Assembly: GCA_002127285.1 (NCBI GenBank)
Contig: NFUW01000002.1
Location: forward strand, 1,771,630 to 1,835,629
DNA: 64,000 nucleotides
Reading direction: 5' to 3'
Origin: Chitinophagaceae bacterium IBVUCB1
GTDB lineage: Bacteria > Bacteroidota > Bacteroidia > Chitinophagales > Chitinophagaceae
A model generated the notes under the pieces. It made no database searches. It worked only from the letters and a program-made list of their open reading frames with translations, and had not been told where the DNA came from. Of the stretch, positions 45,911 to 54,663 are shown piece by piece (within the stretch, counting starts at the first letter, position 1; every line of letters starts with the position of its first letter). Made by a program: the position numbers and the translations under genes.

Positions 45911-45935
45911 AAAACCCTTTGTTAACAAGGGTTTT
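45911..45935 (+). terminator. Likely terminator after the DUF4286 gene
   Basis: A 9-bp stem (AAAACCCTT with AAGGGTTTT) and a 7-base loop, with a short T tract that is part of the stem. The rest of the spacer 45936-46087 is AT-rich and shows nothing further. Confidence 0.6.
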
Positions 45936-46087
45936 GCCTAAGCAAAATCCTTGCCAATATAAGGAAATACAATACAGGCGCGTATTTCGGCAATATTATT
46001 TTTTCGGCCAGATGGCATAAATGTGTATAAACTGTGGAAACCTGCTACTGGCAAGCATTTGGGGCTGCCAATTTTTTTTACGGGATA

Positions 46088-46118
46088 TTTGGAAGTGTAG
46101 TAAACGTCTGTATATTTG
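46088..46118 (+). promoter_or_regulatory. Promoter of the HU gene
   Basis: TTTG at 46088-46091, exactly 19 bases of spacer and TATATTTG at 46111-46118: a textbook Bacteroidota promoter. The predicted start near 46125 gives a leader of about 39 bases before the ATG at 46164. Confidence 0.8.
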
Positions 46119-46163
46119 CCCTATCCTCAAAAAAATTATTTTTTCACGACTAAACACACAACA

Positions 46164-46448
46164 ATGAACAAAGCTGAATTGATTGACAAAATTGCCAAAG
46201 ATGCAGACGTTACAAAAACACAAGCTAACGATGCACTGGATTCTTTCACAAACGCTGTAGTAGCTGCACTGAAAAAAGGCGACCGCGTTACTTTGGTAGG
46301 TTTTGGTACATTCTCAGTTTCTGAGCGTTCTGCCCGCAATGGCCGCAACCCTCAAACAGGTGAAGTTATCAAAATCAAAGCTCGCAAAGTGCCTAAGTTC
46401 AAGGCTGGTAAAGAGTTCTCTGCTAAAATTGCAAGCGGCAAGAAGTAA
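46164..46448 (+). CDS. HU-family DNA-binding protein
   Basis: 94 residues, a histone-like protein that bends and compacts DNA as a dimer. It has the typical opening [18 protein letters not shown], the [14 protein letters not shown] turn, and the DNA-binding arm [16 protein letters not shown] followed by [12 protein letters not shown] 46164 is right because an upstream ATG at 46116 lies inside the promoter box. It is transcribed strongly by signal quality (ideal promoter and terminator). HU rather than IHF is inferred from the absence of typical IHF arm residues. Confidence 0.95.
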   Translation: MNKAELIDKIAKDADVTKTQANDALDSFTNAVVAALKKGDRVTLVGFGTFSVSERSARNGRNPQTGEVIKIKARKVPKFKAGKEFSAKIASGKK

Positions 46449-46473
46449 TCAATCTTGTAGAACAAAAGAGAAT

Positions 46474-46506
46474 AAAAAGCAGGAAACGTTAGTTTCCTGC
46501 TTTTTT
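46474..46506 (+). terminator. HU terminator overlapping the THX promoter region
   Basis: A 14-bp perfect stem (46474-46487 with 46492-46505, AAAAAGCAGGAAAC) with a GTTA loop and six Ts. The T run ends one base before the -7 box of the next gene. Confidence 0.9.
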
Positions 46507-46507
46507 A

Positions 46508-46515
46508 TATATTTG
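46508..46515 (+). promoter_or_regulatory. -7 promoter element for THX
   Basis: TATATTTG, an exact match, starts just after the T tract of the HU terminator, so its -33 region lies within the hairpin. The predicted start near 46522 leaves a leader of about 13 bases before the ATG at 46535. Confidence 0.65.
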
Positions 46516-46534
46516 CAGCCTAAAATTTTTAATC

Positions 46535-46651
46535 ATGGGTAGAGGCGATAAACGCACTAAACGCGGTAAAATTTCATTAGGTAGCTTCGGCAAGAGCCGT
46601 CCTGCCAAAATCGCGAAGAAAGCTACAGCAAAAGCTGACAAGAAAGCGTAA
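46535..46651 (+). CDS. 30S ribosomal protein THX (38 residues)
   Basis: A tiny basic protein starting MGRGDKRTKRGKI and continuing SLGSFGKSRPAK. It matches the 27-residue Thermus THX (MGKGDRRTRRGKI...GTYGKYRP) with a short Ala/Lys-rich C-terminal extension. THX sits in a cavity at the top of the 30S head and stabilises RNA helices. It is too short for usual ORF calling. Support comes from the sequence match, an exact -7 box at 46508-46515 and a hairpin downstream. Confidence 0.92.
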   Translation: MGRGDKRTKRGKISLGSFGKSRPAKIAKKATAKADKKA

Positions 46652-46672
46652 TCAGATACGTTACATTATTTA

Positions 46673-46697
46673 AGGCCCCTGCATAGGGGCTTTCTTG
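46673..46697 (+). terminator. Terminator after THX
   Basis: A GC-rich stem (GCCCCT with AGGGGC, extended by AA/TT pairs) with a GCAT loop is followed by TTTCTTG. Confidence 0.7.
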
Positions 46698-46763
46698 TGC
46701 CCTATGGCATGTAAACGAACTGTTATCTGCTGCTGCAGGCTTTCAGATGTCTGTTATTTACCA

Positions 46764-46771
46764 TAAGTTTG
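46764..46771 (+). promoter_or_regulatory. -7 promoter element for the NAD-epimerase gene
   Basis: TAAGTTTG, an exact match, with a near -33 TTTC 19 bases upstream (46741-46744). The start near 46778 sets the ATG at 46798 as the translation start and excludes the one at 46747. Confidence 0.6.
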
Positions 46772-46797
46772 CGCTGCCCGCAACGGGCTTTATTATT

Positions 46798-47781
46798 ATG
46801 GCAGCATTTCATACAAAAGATATATCGGGTAGTAGTTTTTTAGTAACGGGTGGGGCAGGCTTCATTGGTTCGCACATCACCGAATACCTGCTCAAGAACG
46901 GTGCAGGCAGGGTGCGTGTATTAGATAATCTGGCTACGGGCTTTCAGAAAAATATTGACCTGTTTGCCGGTTATAGCAATTTTGAATTTCTGCAAGGCGA
47001 TATTCGCGACTTTGAAACCTGCAAAAAAGCATGCGAAGGAATAGATTATGTAACGCATCAGGCTGCGTTGGGTTCTGTACCCCGTTCTGTAAAAGACCCG
47101 ATAACAAGTAATGAAGTAAACGTAAGCGGCTTTATCAACATGATAACGGCTGCAAAAGATGCTGGAGTCAAAACATTTGTATATGCTTCTTCATCGTCTG
47201 TATATGGTGATGAGCCTAACTTGCCCAAAGTAGAAGCAAGGGTAGGTAATCCATTATCTCCATACGCGGTAACTAAAAAAACAAACGAACTATACGCCGA
47301 TGTGTTTTCCAAGCTGTATGGCATGAAGATAGTAGGCCTTCGCTATTTCAACGTCTTTGGTCCGCGCCAAGACCCTGATGGGCCATATGCAGCTGTAATA
47401 CCTTTGTTCGTTAGTGGTATCATTAATCAAACACCTGTGTACATCAACGGTGATGGCGAACAAACCCGCGATTTCACTTTTGTAGATAACGCAGTGCAAG
47501 CTAATATACGTGGTATGCTTACAGATAATGCAGATGCATTCGGAAAGGCATATAACGTAGCGGTGGGAGAAAACTTTTCTGTTAACCTGCTATACAGTGC
47601 TATAAGAGATATGCTGGGCATAGACCACGAAGCTACATACAGAGAGGAGCGTGCAGGCGACATTCGTAACTCACTGGCAGATATAAGCCTCGCACGTACA
47701 TTGCTGGGCTATGAGCCTACCCAACGCTTTATGGACGGGTTAAAACAAACAGTGGCTTTCTTTAAGGAAATGTATAGCTAA
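46798..47781 (+). CDS. NAD-dependent sugar epimerase/dehydratase (WbpP/UDP-GlcNAc 4-epimerase-like)
   Basis: A 327-residue extended SDR enzyme. It has the NAD-binding motif VTGGAGFIGSH (16-26), the family stretch HQAALGSVPRSVKDP, and the catalytic YAVTK (Tyr156, Lys160). The segments LRYFNVFGPRQDP and INGDGEQTRDFTFV are typical of UDP-N-acetylglucosamine 4-epimerases (WbpP/WbgU group) used for surface polysaccharide. The substrate should be tested. It stands alone with its own promoter and meets adenine deaminase tail to tail with no gap. Confidence 0.9.
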   Translation: MAAFHTKDISGSSFLVTGGAGFIGSHITEYLLKNGAGRVRVLDNLATGFQKNIDLFAGYSNFEFLQGDIRDFETCKKACEGIDYVTHQAALGSVPRSVKDPITSNEVNVSGFINMITAAKDAGVKTFVYASSSSVYGDEPNLPKVEARVGNPLSPYAVTKKTNELYADVFSKLYGMKIVGLRYFNVFGPRQDPDGPYAAVIPLFVSGIINQTPVYINGDGEQTRDFTFVDNAVQANIRGMLTDNADAFGKAYNVAVGENFSVNLLYSAIRDMLGIDHEATYREERAGDIRNSLADISLARTLLGYEPTQRFMDGLKQTVAFFKEMYS

Positions 47782-49422
47782 TTATCCGGCAACAACATCT
47801 GTAAATCTGAATTCCGTTCCGTCAAACAAACCCTTGTCGCTCAGTTTCAACGATGGTATTACCAACAAGGCCATAAAAGAGAGTGTCATAAACGGGGCTT
47901 TCAGTTTGGTGCCCAGTTCTTTGGCTTTGGCATCCAGTGCGGCATATTGTGCAGCTACTTCATAACCATCGGCATCTGTCATCAGTCCGGCAATAGGCAG
48001 TGGCATTACTTCTGTACCTACACCGTCGCAAACGGCTATGCCGCCTTTACAATCTATCAGCTCATTTACTGCCAGGCATATAGATGCATCGTCTGTGCCA
48101 ACAGTTATAATGTTGTGGCAATCGTGTGCTACGGTAGATGCCAGCGCGCCTTTTTGCAAACCAAAGTTTTTGATGAATGATACAGCAACAGGTACATCGG
48201 GTGTATAACGGTTTACTACGGCTATTTTCAGTATGTCTTCGGCTATGTTGCTTATAATGTTGCCATCCTTAATAGTTTTGGGCAGTACCAACGCATTGGT
48301 AATAAGCTGTCCTTCCATGGCTTCTATTACCCTGATACTCGCCTTATCTGCAACATCGGGTACTGCAAAATCTGCAGGCGTTTTATGATTTGTGTTGAAG
48401 TTGTTGATAGGTTGTGTTGCAATATGCGGCAAGAGCGATTTGCCTTTTTCTGCTACCAGCTTGCCGCCTATATACGTACGCAATACATCAAACTGCTCTG
48501 TATTGTTCACGACGATGAAGTCTGCTGCATCGCCCGCCCGCAGTTGCCCCACAGGTATGTTGTAATGCGCAATTGGGTTGATAGAGGCTGCTCGCAGTAC
48601 ATCAAACATGTCGTACCCTTTTGCCAATGCACGTTTCACCAAGCCATTGATATGATGCAATACCAGATCGTCAGGATGTTTATCATCGCTGCAAAACATA
48701 ATCCTGTGCGGGTGCGATAATATTAAAGGGTGCAATGCTTCAAAGTTTTTAGCAGCACTGCCTTCACGTATGATGATATGCATACCTGCGGCTATCTTAT
48801 CTATTGCTTCATCAAGCGCAAAGCATTCGTGGTCGGTACTGATTCCTGCGTTCGCATATGCAGCAGCCTGTTCGCCACGCAACCCGGGTGCATGGCCGTC
48901 AACGGGTTTGTTGGCTTTGTGAGCTGCATCAATCTTCGCCATTACCTCAGCGTCTTTATACAATACACCCGGGTAGTTCATCATTTCTGCCAGATACCAT
49001 ATATCGGGGTTGGCAAGCAGTTGTGTTATAGCTTGTGCATCAATATGTGCACCAGCCGTTTCGAAAAAAGTAGCAGGCACACAAGAGGGTGCACCAAAGA
49101 AAAACTTGAAGGGTGTATGCTTACTGTTGTCTATCATGTATTGTACGCCTGCCGTGCCGCACACATTGGCAATCTCGTGCGGGTCCGATACGGTTGCTAC
49201 AGTGCCATGTACTACTGCCATGCGTGCAAAAGCCGTTGGTACCAGCATTGAGCTTTCTATATGTACATGCGCATCAATAAAGCCGGGCAGTATATACTGC
49301 TCGTTTGCAATGTCCGCTTCTTCAATGGTTGTGATAATCCCATCGCTAACGGTAACAACAGCAGGGTATATATGCCTGTTGTGTAAATCTATCAACCTGC
49401 CCGATATAGTGAATGAATACAT
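47782..49422 (-). CDS. ade: Adenine deaminase
   Basis: A 546-residue metal-dependent amidohydrolase that deaminates adenine to hypoxanthine in purine salvage. It has the N-terminal metal motif GFIDAHVHIESSM (His52, His54), the family stretch TVSDPHEIANVCG, the mid-sequence metal and active-site segments (CFALDEAIDKI, CSDDKHPDD) and the C-terminal AHDCHNIITVGTDD domain of the Ade family. Length and order of motifs are normal. The globin gene lies 30 bases upstream on the same strand and could be co-transcribed. Confidence 0.93.
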   Translation of the reverse strand: MYSFTISGRLIDLHNRHIYPAVVTVSDGIITTIEEADIANEQYILPGFIDAHVHIESSMLVPTAFARMAVVHGTVATVSDPHEIANVCGTAGVQYMIDNSKHTPFKFFFGAPSCVPATFFETAGAHIDAQAITQLLANPDIWYLAEMMNYPGVLYKDAEVMAKIDAAHKANKPVDGHAPGLRGEQAAAYANAGISTDHECFALDEAIDKIAAGMHIIIREGSAAKNFEALHPLILSHPHRIMFCSDDKHPDDLVLHHINGLVKRALAKGYDMFDVLRAASINPIAHYNIPVGQLRAGDAADFIVVNNTEQFDVLRTYIGGKLVAEKGKSLLPHIATQPINNFNTNHKTPADFAVPDVADKASIRVIEAMEGQLITNALVLPKTIKDGNIISNIAEDILKIAVVNRYTPDVPVAVSFIKNFGLQKGALASTVAHDCHNIITVGTDDASICLAVNELIDCKGGIAVCDGVGTEVMPLPIAGLMTDADGYEVAAQYAALDAKAKELGTKLKAPFMTLSFMALLVIPSLKLSDKGLFDGTEFRFTDVVAG

Positions 49423-49452
49423 ACCCCCTAAAATACTAATTGTTTATTGCCA

Positions 49453-49845
49453 CTATTGAATGGCTTTTCCTTCTCTTGCCCATGTTACCTTCATGCTGAT
49501 GAGTTGCAGCATCATCTTTGCACGTTCTTTTGCACGTTCGGCTATCTCACCTGCATACAAGTCATCTACGGTTGCAGTCCATAATTGTAGCCATCTGGTA
49601 TAGTGCACCTCTTCCAGCCTTATTTGTTTATCAAGTGCTATGTGTTTGCGTACGGGGTTGCCTGTATAACCTGCCTCGCCAAGCAATACAGTATTCCAGA
49701 AACTATACATAATGGGCAGGTGTTTGCTCCAGTCGTCGCCAATAATCCGGTGAAAGATGTGACCTATGATAACGTCTTTCTTTACAGTGTCATAAAACGA
49801 ATCTACCAGCTGTTGTATGTCTTGCAGGTTTTGTATATCGGGCAT
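49453..49845 (-). CDS. Group III truncated haemoglobin
   Basis: 130 residues, all-alpha. It has the pattern of group III (P-type) truncated globins: LVDSFYDTVKKDVIIGHIF, W..HLP.MY.FW, then NPVRKHIALDKQI with the probable haem-binding His, and HYTRWLQLW. Such proteins bind oxygen, NO or sulfide under low oxygen; the physiological role is unclear. The divergent spacer to the two-component kinase gene is only 58 bases and contains the kinase promoter. Confidence 0.85.
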   Translation of the reverse strand: MPDIQNLQDIQQLVDSFYDTVKKDVIIGHIFHRIIGDDWSKHLPIMYSFWNTVLLGEAGYTGNPVRKHIALDKQIRLEEVHYTRWLQLWTATVDDLYAGEIAERAKERAKMMLQLISMKVTWAREGKAIQ

Positions 49846-49856
49846 GAGAGTAGTTT

Positions 49857-49886
49857 TTTGTAATTAAGCAGTTTACTTTATATTTA
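49857..49886 (+). promoter_or_regulatory. Promoter of the two-component kinase operon
   Basis: TTTG at 49857-49860, 18 bases of spacer, and TATATTTA at 49879-49886 (one mismatch). The predicted start near 49893 is 11 bases before the GTG start at 49904. Confidence 0.55.
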
Positions 49887-49903
49887 TACTGATACGCCAA
49901 CTG

Positions 49904-52900
49904 GTGACAACCCTTAGCAAATATATAACTATCCTTCTTCTATCCGTTTTTTACATCGGGGTTTGTGGTGCGCAAATAAAGGAATACCAGCAATTAAATA
50001 CAGACAATGGATTTCCTACCAATAATGTATATAGCTGTTTGCAAGATAAGTATGGCTACATATGGTATGCAACTGATAATGGTGTTGTGAGGATGAACGG
50101 TTACAACATCAGGATATTTACTAAAAACGATGGGCTGCCAACAAACGATATTTGGAAACTCTACGAAGATAGTAAAGGCAGAGTCTGGATATTATTTCAT
50201 GGAAACGAAATCGGGTACATTAGCAATAATAAATACCATAGCATTAAGTACGAATCAAATATGGTTAGTTCCCCCTATTTCATAAGAGATATAAATGGTA
50301 CTGTCTTTTTTTTATTCAGGGTTGGTTGGAAATACCATGCTATGCTGGTTAATATTGATGAAAGAGTATCATCATTTATAAAACTGCCGGACAGTATTCA
50401 ATATTTAAACCTGACTCCTGATAACAGAATATTTTACAGTAGTAAAATAAACACGAATATTAAAGAACTATTGCCTGTCATTAACAAGGATAGGACAAGA
50501 AAATATTGCTCATCAGACTTTGTTAGTTTCATGGCGTCGGGACCACATTTTACAAATGGCATGTATGCATACGGATATGTAATGGGCGGAAGCAACTTAT
50601 TGACTTGTAATTTACTAAACTGCAAAGTAGATACAATACATACTGATAAGTTAGTGAATAAAACCGGTGGTAAAATCTATATTACAAACAGTGTAAATGA
50701 TACTGTTTATGTATACACCAGAGATAAGGTACTAACTTTTAGCAATCAATTTCAGTTAATAAACAGTTATGTAGTGCCAGATTATATCTGTAAGTACACG
50801 CAGGTCAGTTGGATGCACAAAGACGATATTGGTAGAAGTATATTTACCACAAAACATAATGGAGCGTATGTCTTACCAAAGAACTGCTTAAAGTTAGATA
50901 GACCTTTGTTTTCCGGTCAAAGCGAGCAATATACTTTTCTTTTGTATGGAAGAAACGGTCGTACGTACTGGCAAAATGGTAAGACGAACCAACTCATTGT
51001 GCTTGACAGTAATTACAATATAATAAACAGGAAAAATGAAACAAATAAAATTAATGCGCTGGCTTCATATAAGCCCGGTCATTTGATTTATAACATAGGT
51101 AGTGAATTCACTATCATGAATGACCGACTGTTTACTACTAAAAAATATTATGATAATAAAGTAGTTTTTATTGAAGGCCTTAATAAGCGCAACTATACAT
51201 ATGCTGTACAAAAAATGGTAACACAGACAAAAGCACAAATGAAGGATGAGTATAAAGACAGAAACCTGAACGGCTTGCTTAATATGTTTTATGATACTTT
51301 AGCTTCTGTATTACTTCTTAATGCACCTGAATATGCAGGCAAAGTGGTTGAAAATGCAGATTCATTAACTTTTTACAATGATGATTATGAAAGATTTAAT
51401 CGTCTGTATTATTTCCCTTCGTTAAATGTTTACTTTCATTATAACGATAAGCATATCTCTATAAGGTATGGGGCATATGGTAAATATGTGAGATTGCCGG
51501 ACTATTTTTTGTCTATGATTGGTGGACAAAGTATTGTAAGCATATTCTCAGACAGCAAGTACAATGTTTATATTCATACAAATCATAAGCTATTCGTTTT
51601 TTCTTTCCGTACGCTTGCGTTTAGAGAAATAAGAATGCCATTTAATATATCCAATGCCGCAATTAAATGGCACAAAGATTACCTGATTGTAGCAGGTAAA
51701 CAAGGCATAGCATTTGCAAAAGTTGATGCTGATAAGTTAACATTATCTGGTTTCAGGTTTATTTCGCAGGGAACGCAGTCTGTTTTTAATTCTATATCAG
51801 ATTTTTTTGTTGATAGCACTTCAGGAACTGTATTGCTGAATACGGATAAAGGTGTTTATACAACTCATGCTGACTCTATAATAAACAGTAGCAGTTACTA
51901 TTTGCTTGAAGACAGTCGTTTTATGCGGTTGAATACATCCTTTCCCAAAACAAGAACAATTTTGCAGCAAGACACATTGTTTTTGGGAAAAGATGATAAC
52001 ACATTGAAATTTGATTTTGTAAACTTTTACGGCAAAGGCGAGCGTAAATATCGGTACAGAATTACAGAAAACAGTAAGTGGACCGAATCAACAACAGGAG
52101 AGGTGTTTTTGCCCAACATCAAACCTGAGAAATACTACAAGATGCAGTGCGTTGCAACTGATGATTGGTGGAATTCAGGTATCTATACCTTCTATATATA
52201 CAAGGAGCCCTACTGGTGGCAGTCTTCAAAGTATGTACGCATATTCTGGATTGCCGGTTTTGTACTTTTAGGTTTATTGATATTCGGTATTGTATTGATA
52301 ACACGTTATTATGTAAACAGAACCAATGAAAGGAAGAATCGTTTGTTAGACCTTGAGTTACGTGCAGTCTATTCACAAATCAATCCGCATTTTATATTCA
52401 ATACACTCAGCTCTGCTTTGTTCTTTATCAATAAAAAGAATTTTGAAGAAGCATATACACATGTCAGCAAGTTTTCAAAACTGCTGCGCTCGTACCTCAA
52501 TTCGTCTCAGGAACGATATGTTACCCTATCGCACGAAATTAGTATGCTGCGAAACTATATAGAACTGCAACAGATACGCTTTGAAGAAAAGTTTGCATAT
52601 GACATAACTGTAGATAACAAAATACCTGCTGACAATATCAAGATACCATCGTTACTACTGCAACCATTAGTAGAAAATGCCATCAACCATGGCTTGTTTC
52701 ATTTGAAAAGAAAGGGCGAACTGCATATCAGCTTTATGCAAGGCAAAAACAATAATGAGTTGATATGTACCATAGATGATGACGGCGTAGGCAGAGAACG
52801 TGCTGCCGAAATAAAGGAAGCCAGTACTGCCCAGCATACATCTTACGGTACTAAGCTAACCCGCAAATTGATTGATATTTTTGAGGAGTACGAGAATATG

Positions 52901-52990
52901 AATATACATCTTGAGTATATAGATAAAAAAGCACCTCAGACAGGTACAATCGTAAAGTTAACCATCAGAAACCTTAAATATGACGCGTAA
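49904..52990 (+). CDS. Two-component sensor kinase with propeller sensor (LytS-like, GTG start)
   Basis: 1028 residues. A signal peptide (YITILLLSVFYIGVCGAQ) is followed by a large periplasmic sensor with Reg_prop propeller blades (for example DGLPTNDIWKLYEDSKGRVW) and a Y_Y_Y domain before a single membrane helix (about 778-802). The cytoplasmic part is a His_kinase of the LytS type: the phosphorylated His829 in QINPHFIFNT, then the N-box LVENAINHGL and a HATPase G-box. No in-frame ATG occurs before the signal peptide, so GTG 49904 is the start. It overlaps the LytTR regulator by 11 bases. The ligand is unknown. Confidence 0.92.
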   Translation: MTTLSKYITILLLSVFYIGVCGAQIKEYQQLNTDNGFPTNNVYSCLQDKYGYIWYATDNGVVRMNGYNIRIFTKNDGLPTNDIWKLYEDSKGRVWILFHGNEIGYISNNKYHSIKYESNMVSSPYFIRDINGTVFFLFRVGWKYHAMLVNIDERVSSFIKLPDSIQYLNLTPDNRIFYSSKINTNIKELLPVINKDRTRKYCSSDFVSFMASGPHFTNGMYAYGYVMGGSNLLTCNLLNCKVDTIHTDKLVNKTGGKIYITNSVNDTVYVYTRDKVLTFSNQFQLINSYVVPDYICKYTQVSWMHKDDIGRSIFTTKHNGAYVLPKNCLKLDRPLFSGQSEQYTFLLYGRNGRTYWQNGKTNQLIVLDSNYNIINRKNETNKINALASYKPGHLIYNIGSEFTIMNDRLFTTKKYYDNKVVFIEGLNKRNYTYAVQKMVTQTKAQMKDEYKDRNLNGLLNMFYDTLASVLLLNAPEYAGKVVENADSLTFYNDDYERFNRLYYFPSLNVYFHYNDKHISIRYGAYGKYVRLPDYFLSMIGGQSIVSIFSDSKYNVYIHTNHKLFVFSFRTLAFREIRMPFNISNAAIKWHKDYLIVAGKQGIAFAKVDADKLTLSGFRFISQGTQSVFNSISDFFVDSTSGTVLLNTDKGVYTTHADSIINSSSYYLLEDSRFMRLNTSFPKTRTILQQDTLFLGKDDNTLKFDFVNFYGKGERKYRYRITENSKWTESTTGEVFLPNIKPEKYYKMQCVATDDWWNSGIYTFYIYKEPYWWQSSKYVRIFWIAGFVLLGLLIFGIVLITRYYVNRTNERKNRLLDLELRAVYSQINPHFIFNTLSSALFFINKKNFEEAYTHVSKFSKLLRSYLNSSQERYVTLSHEISMLRNYIELQQIRFEEKFAYDITVDNKIPADNIKIPSLLLQPLVENAINHGLFHLKRKGELHISFMQGKNNNELICTIDDDGVGRERAAEIKEASTAQHTSYGTKLTRKLIDIFEEYENMNIHLEYIDKKAPQTGTIVKLTIRNLKYDA

Positions 52991-53729
52991 ATTCAATTAC
53001 ACTATTGTAGACGATGAACCCAATGCTATTGAACTGCTACAATCCCGGATGGCAATACTCTTTCCGGGCGGAGAGCTATCCGGCACATACACCCGTTGGG
53101 ATGATGCCATGGCAGGGCTTACCAAACACAGCCCCGATATACTCTTCCTCGATATATCCATGCCCGAAAAAACAGGGATAGACTTTCTGAAACTGCTACC
53201 CGATTTCAGCTTTCAGGTGATATTCGTAACAGCACATGGCGAGTTTGCACTGCAAGCTATCAAGCTATCGGCTGCGGGATATATACTAAAGCCTGTTGAC
53301 GACTACGAACTATCATTTGCCGTCAACAAAGCACTGGGCAATCTCAACAAAAGCTTATATAAACCCGATGCTGTTGGCAGCAAACATAAAATCGGTATCC
53401 CCAATACAAAAGGTATAGACTACCTGAACGCTGACGATATTCTATACTTTGAAAGCATTAATAAATATACCAAGGTAGTAACCAAAGAATACAGCATCAT
53501 GAGCTCTTACAACCTGGGCGAGTTTAAAAAAGTAATTGGCGAAGACCACTTCTTTCAGGCACATAGGTCATATATCGTAAACCTGAACAAAATAAAACGC
53601 TACGAAACACAGGGGCTGCTGGTAATGGACGATAATATGCAGATACCCATTTCCAAAAACCTGCGGCAGGAATTCATAGATCATTTCAGCAAATTGAGCA
53701 AAACAGCAGGCTTTAAACACAATGGCTGA
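52980..53729 (+). CDS. LytTR-family response regulator
   Basis: 249 residues. A receiver domain (1-120) has the acidic pair DDE at 11-13, phosphoacceptor Asp58 in LFLDISMPEKTG and the conserved Lys in YILKPVDD. It is followed by a LytTR DNA-binding domain (about 140-240; DILYFESINKYTKV, FFQAHRSYIVNLNKIKRYE). It starts inside the kinase gene. Phosphorylated LytTR regulators bind pairs of direct repeats on one face of the DNA. Three 21-bp repeats begin 5 bases after its stop codon, but they do not match the known LytTR consensus. Confidence 0.93.
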   Translation: MTRKFNYTIVDDEPNAIELLQSRMAILFPGGELSGTYTRWDDAMAGLTKHSPDILFLDISMPEKTGIDFLKLLPDFSFQVIFVTAHGEFALQAIKLSAAGYILKPVDDYELSFAVNKALGNLNKSLYKPDAVGSKHKIGIPNTKGIDYLNADDILYFESINKYTKVVTKEYSIMSSYNLGEFKKVIGEDHFFQAHRSYIVNLNKIKRYETQGLLVMDDNMQIPISKNLRQEFIDHFSKLSKTAGFKHNG

Positions 53730-53733
53730 TTTT

Positions 53734-53797
53734 CCGTTCGTCGGATGAAAACGACCATTCGTCGGATGAAACCGTCCATTCGTCAAATGGAGTGTGG
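53734..53797. repeat. Three 21-bp direct repeats after the LytTR gene
   Basis: Units begin at 53737, 53758 and 53779, each TTCGTCGGATGAAA plus a variable tail (the third is degenerate: TTCGTCAAATG). The period is exactly 21 bp, two helical turns, so all copies face the same side of the helix. Each core is an imperfect palindrome (TTC.TC.GA.GAA). It lies in the spacer before a shared terminator. Confidence 0.85.
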
Positions 53798-53939
53798 TAG
53801 TGTGCTAATCGTTTCGGTATTTTACAACAGTTAAGGGAACGTTAGAAAATCTTAACTATCAATTAGTTGCGCTTTTACCAGCCCCTTTGTGCCCTTAATT
53901 GATATACCACATTACGATTCGCTATAAACATCTTTACAG

Positions 53940-53994
53940 AAACGGGACTCGGACAATAATACACCCCATTATTCCGTATCCCGTTTTCTCTTTT
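53940..53994. terminator. Bidirectional terminator, kinase-regulator operon and LUD gene
   Basis: An imperfect hairpin with outer stem AAACGGGA/TCCCGTTT and inner pairs CGG/CCG and AATAAT/ATTATT, then TTCTCTTTTTT. Between the 21-bp repeats and this hairpin (53798-53939) no other feature was recognised. Confidence 0.7.
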
Positions 53995-54651
53995 TTATGC
54001 ATTTACCAGAAAGCAGAAAACCTCTCCGGGCCCGTGTACACCTACTACCAGTGTCTTTTCAATATCGGCGGTGCGGCTGGGGCCTGTGTTCAGGTTTATC
54101 ATAGAGGGCAGGTTGTTGCCGTATTTCTTTGCCAATAGCTCAAAGCCATGCTGCACATCTGCCACTACCTGACTGGCATACGCTACGATGATGTGTACGG
54201 GGTAGAAGACCGTAGCCGTGCGCCCCATATACTGCTTGCTGCTTATGACAACAGAGCCGGTACGCGCCACAAGGCACTCGCAACCCGTGATGCAGGCATC
54301 TGCTTTGTCATTTTCTATATCTAAGGGTTCTACCGTGTTTATCTTATTGTTTTGGAATAGCTGCAACAGGCGGGGTTCTGCGCAGTATAGCTGTTGCCAT
54401 CCGCGGCTATCGTACAGGTCGGCTATCTGCTCCAGTACCTGCTGCTCGTTATCGCAAAAGACGAACTTGCCGCCCAGCTTGATGAACGCCTCTGCAAAGG
54501 CTTCCTCGGTGCTGAGGCCAGCATCTGCATAGATGGGGCTATTGTCCTGCTCAGCTTCGGGGAATGGCATGGGTACAGGCTCTTTGCTCAGCGCCTTGCG
54601 GATTTTGCCCAGTATGTTTTCCCGCGCTTTGGATGTTTTGAACGTCTGCAT
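53995..54651 (-). CDS. lutC: LUD-domain protein (LutC/YkgG family)
   Basis: 218 residues with the LUD domain: ITGCECLVARTGSVVISS and YPVHIIVAYASQVV...MINLNTGPSRTADIE, ending VVGVHGPGEVFCFLV. In LutABC it belongs to lactate oxidation, but no lutA or lutB is present here. In Bacteroidota this gene commonly sits beside ftsH, rsfS and birA, as it does here, so its real role may differ. An exact TACTTTTG box just upstream gives an almost leaderless start. Confidence 0.88.
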   Translation of the reverse strand: MQTFKTSKARENILGKIRKALSKEPVPMPFPEAEQDNSPIYADAGLSTEEAFAEAFIKLGGKFVFCDNEQQVLEQIADLYDSRGWQQLYCAEPRLLQLFQNNKINTVEPLDIENDKADACITGCECLVARTGSVVISSKQYMGRTATVFYPVHIIVAYASQVVADVQHGFELLAKKYGNNLPSMINLNTGPSRTADIEKTLVVGVHGPGEVFCFLVNA

Positions 54652-54663
54652 GATTTCTTAGGT

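Noticed and set aside
53568-53786. Minus-strand frame whose product repeats FHPTNGR
   Set aside because: The repeated peptide arises from the 21-bp DNA repeats and the rest is antisense to the LytTR gene.
53734-53797. Canonical LytTR operator
   Set aside because: The period fits, but neither strand matches the known nine-base LytTR consensus, so it is listed only as an unexplained repeat.
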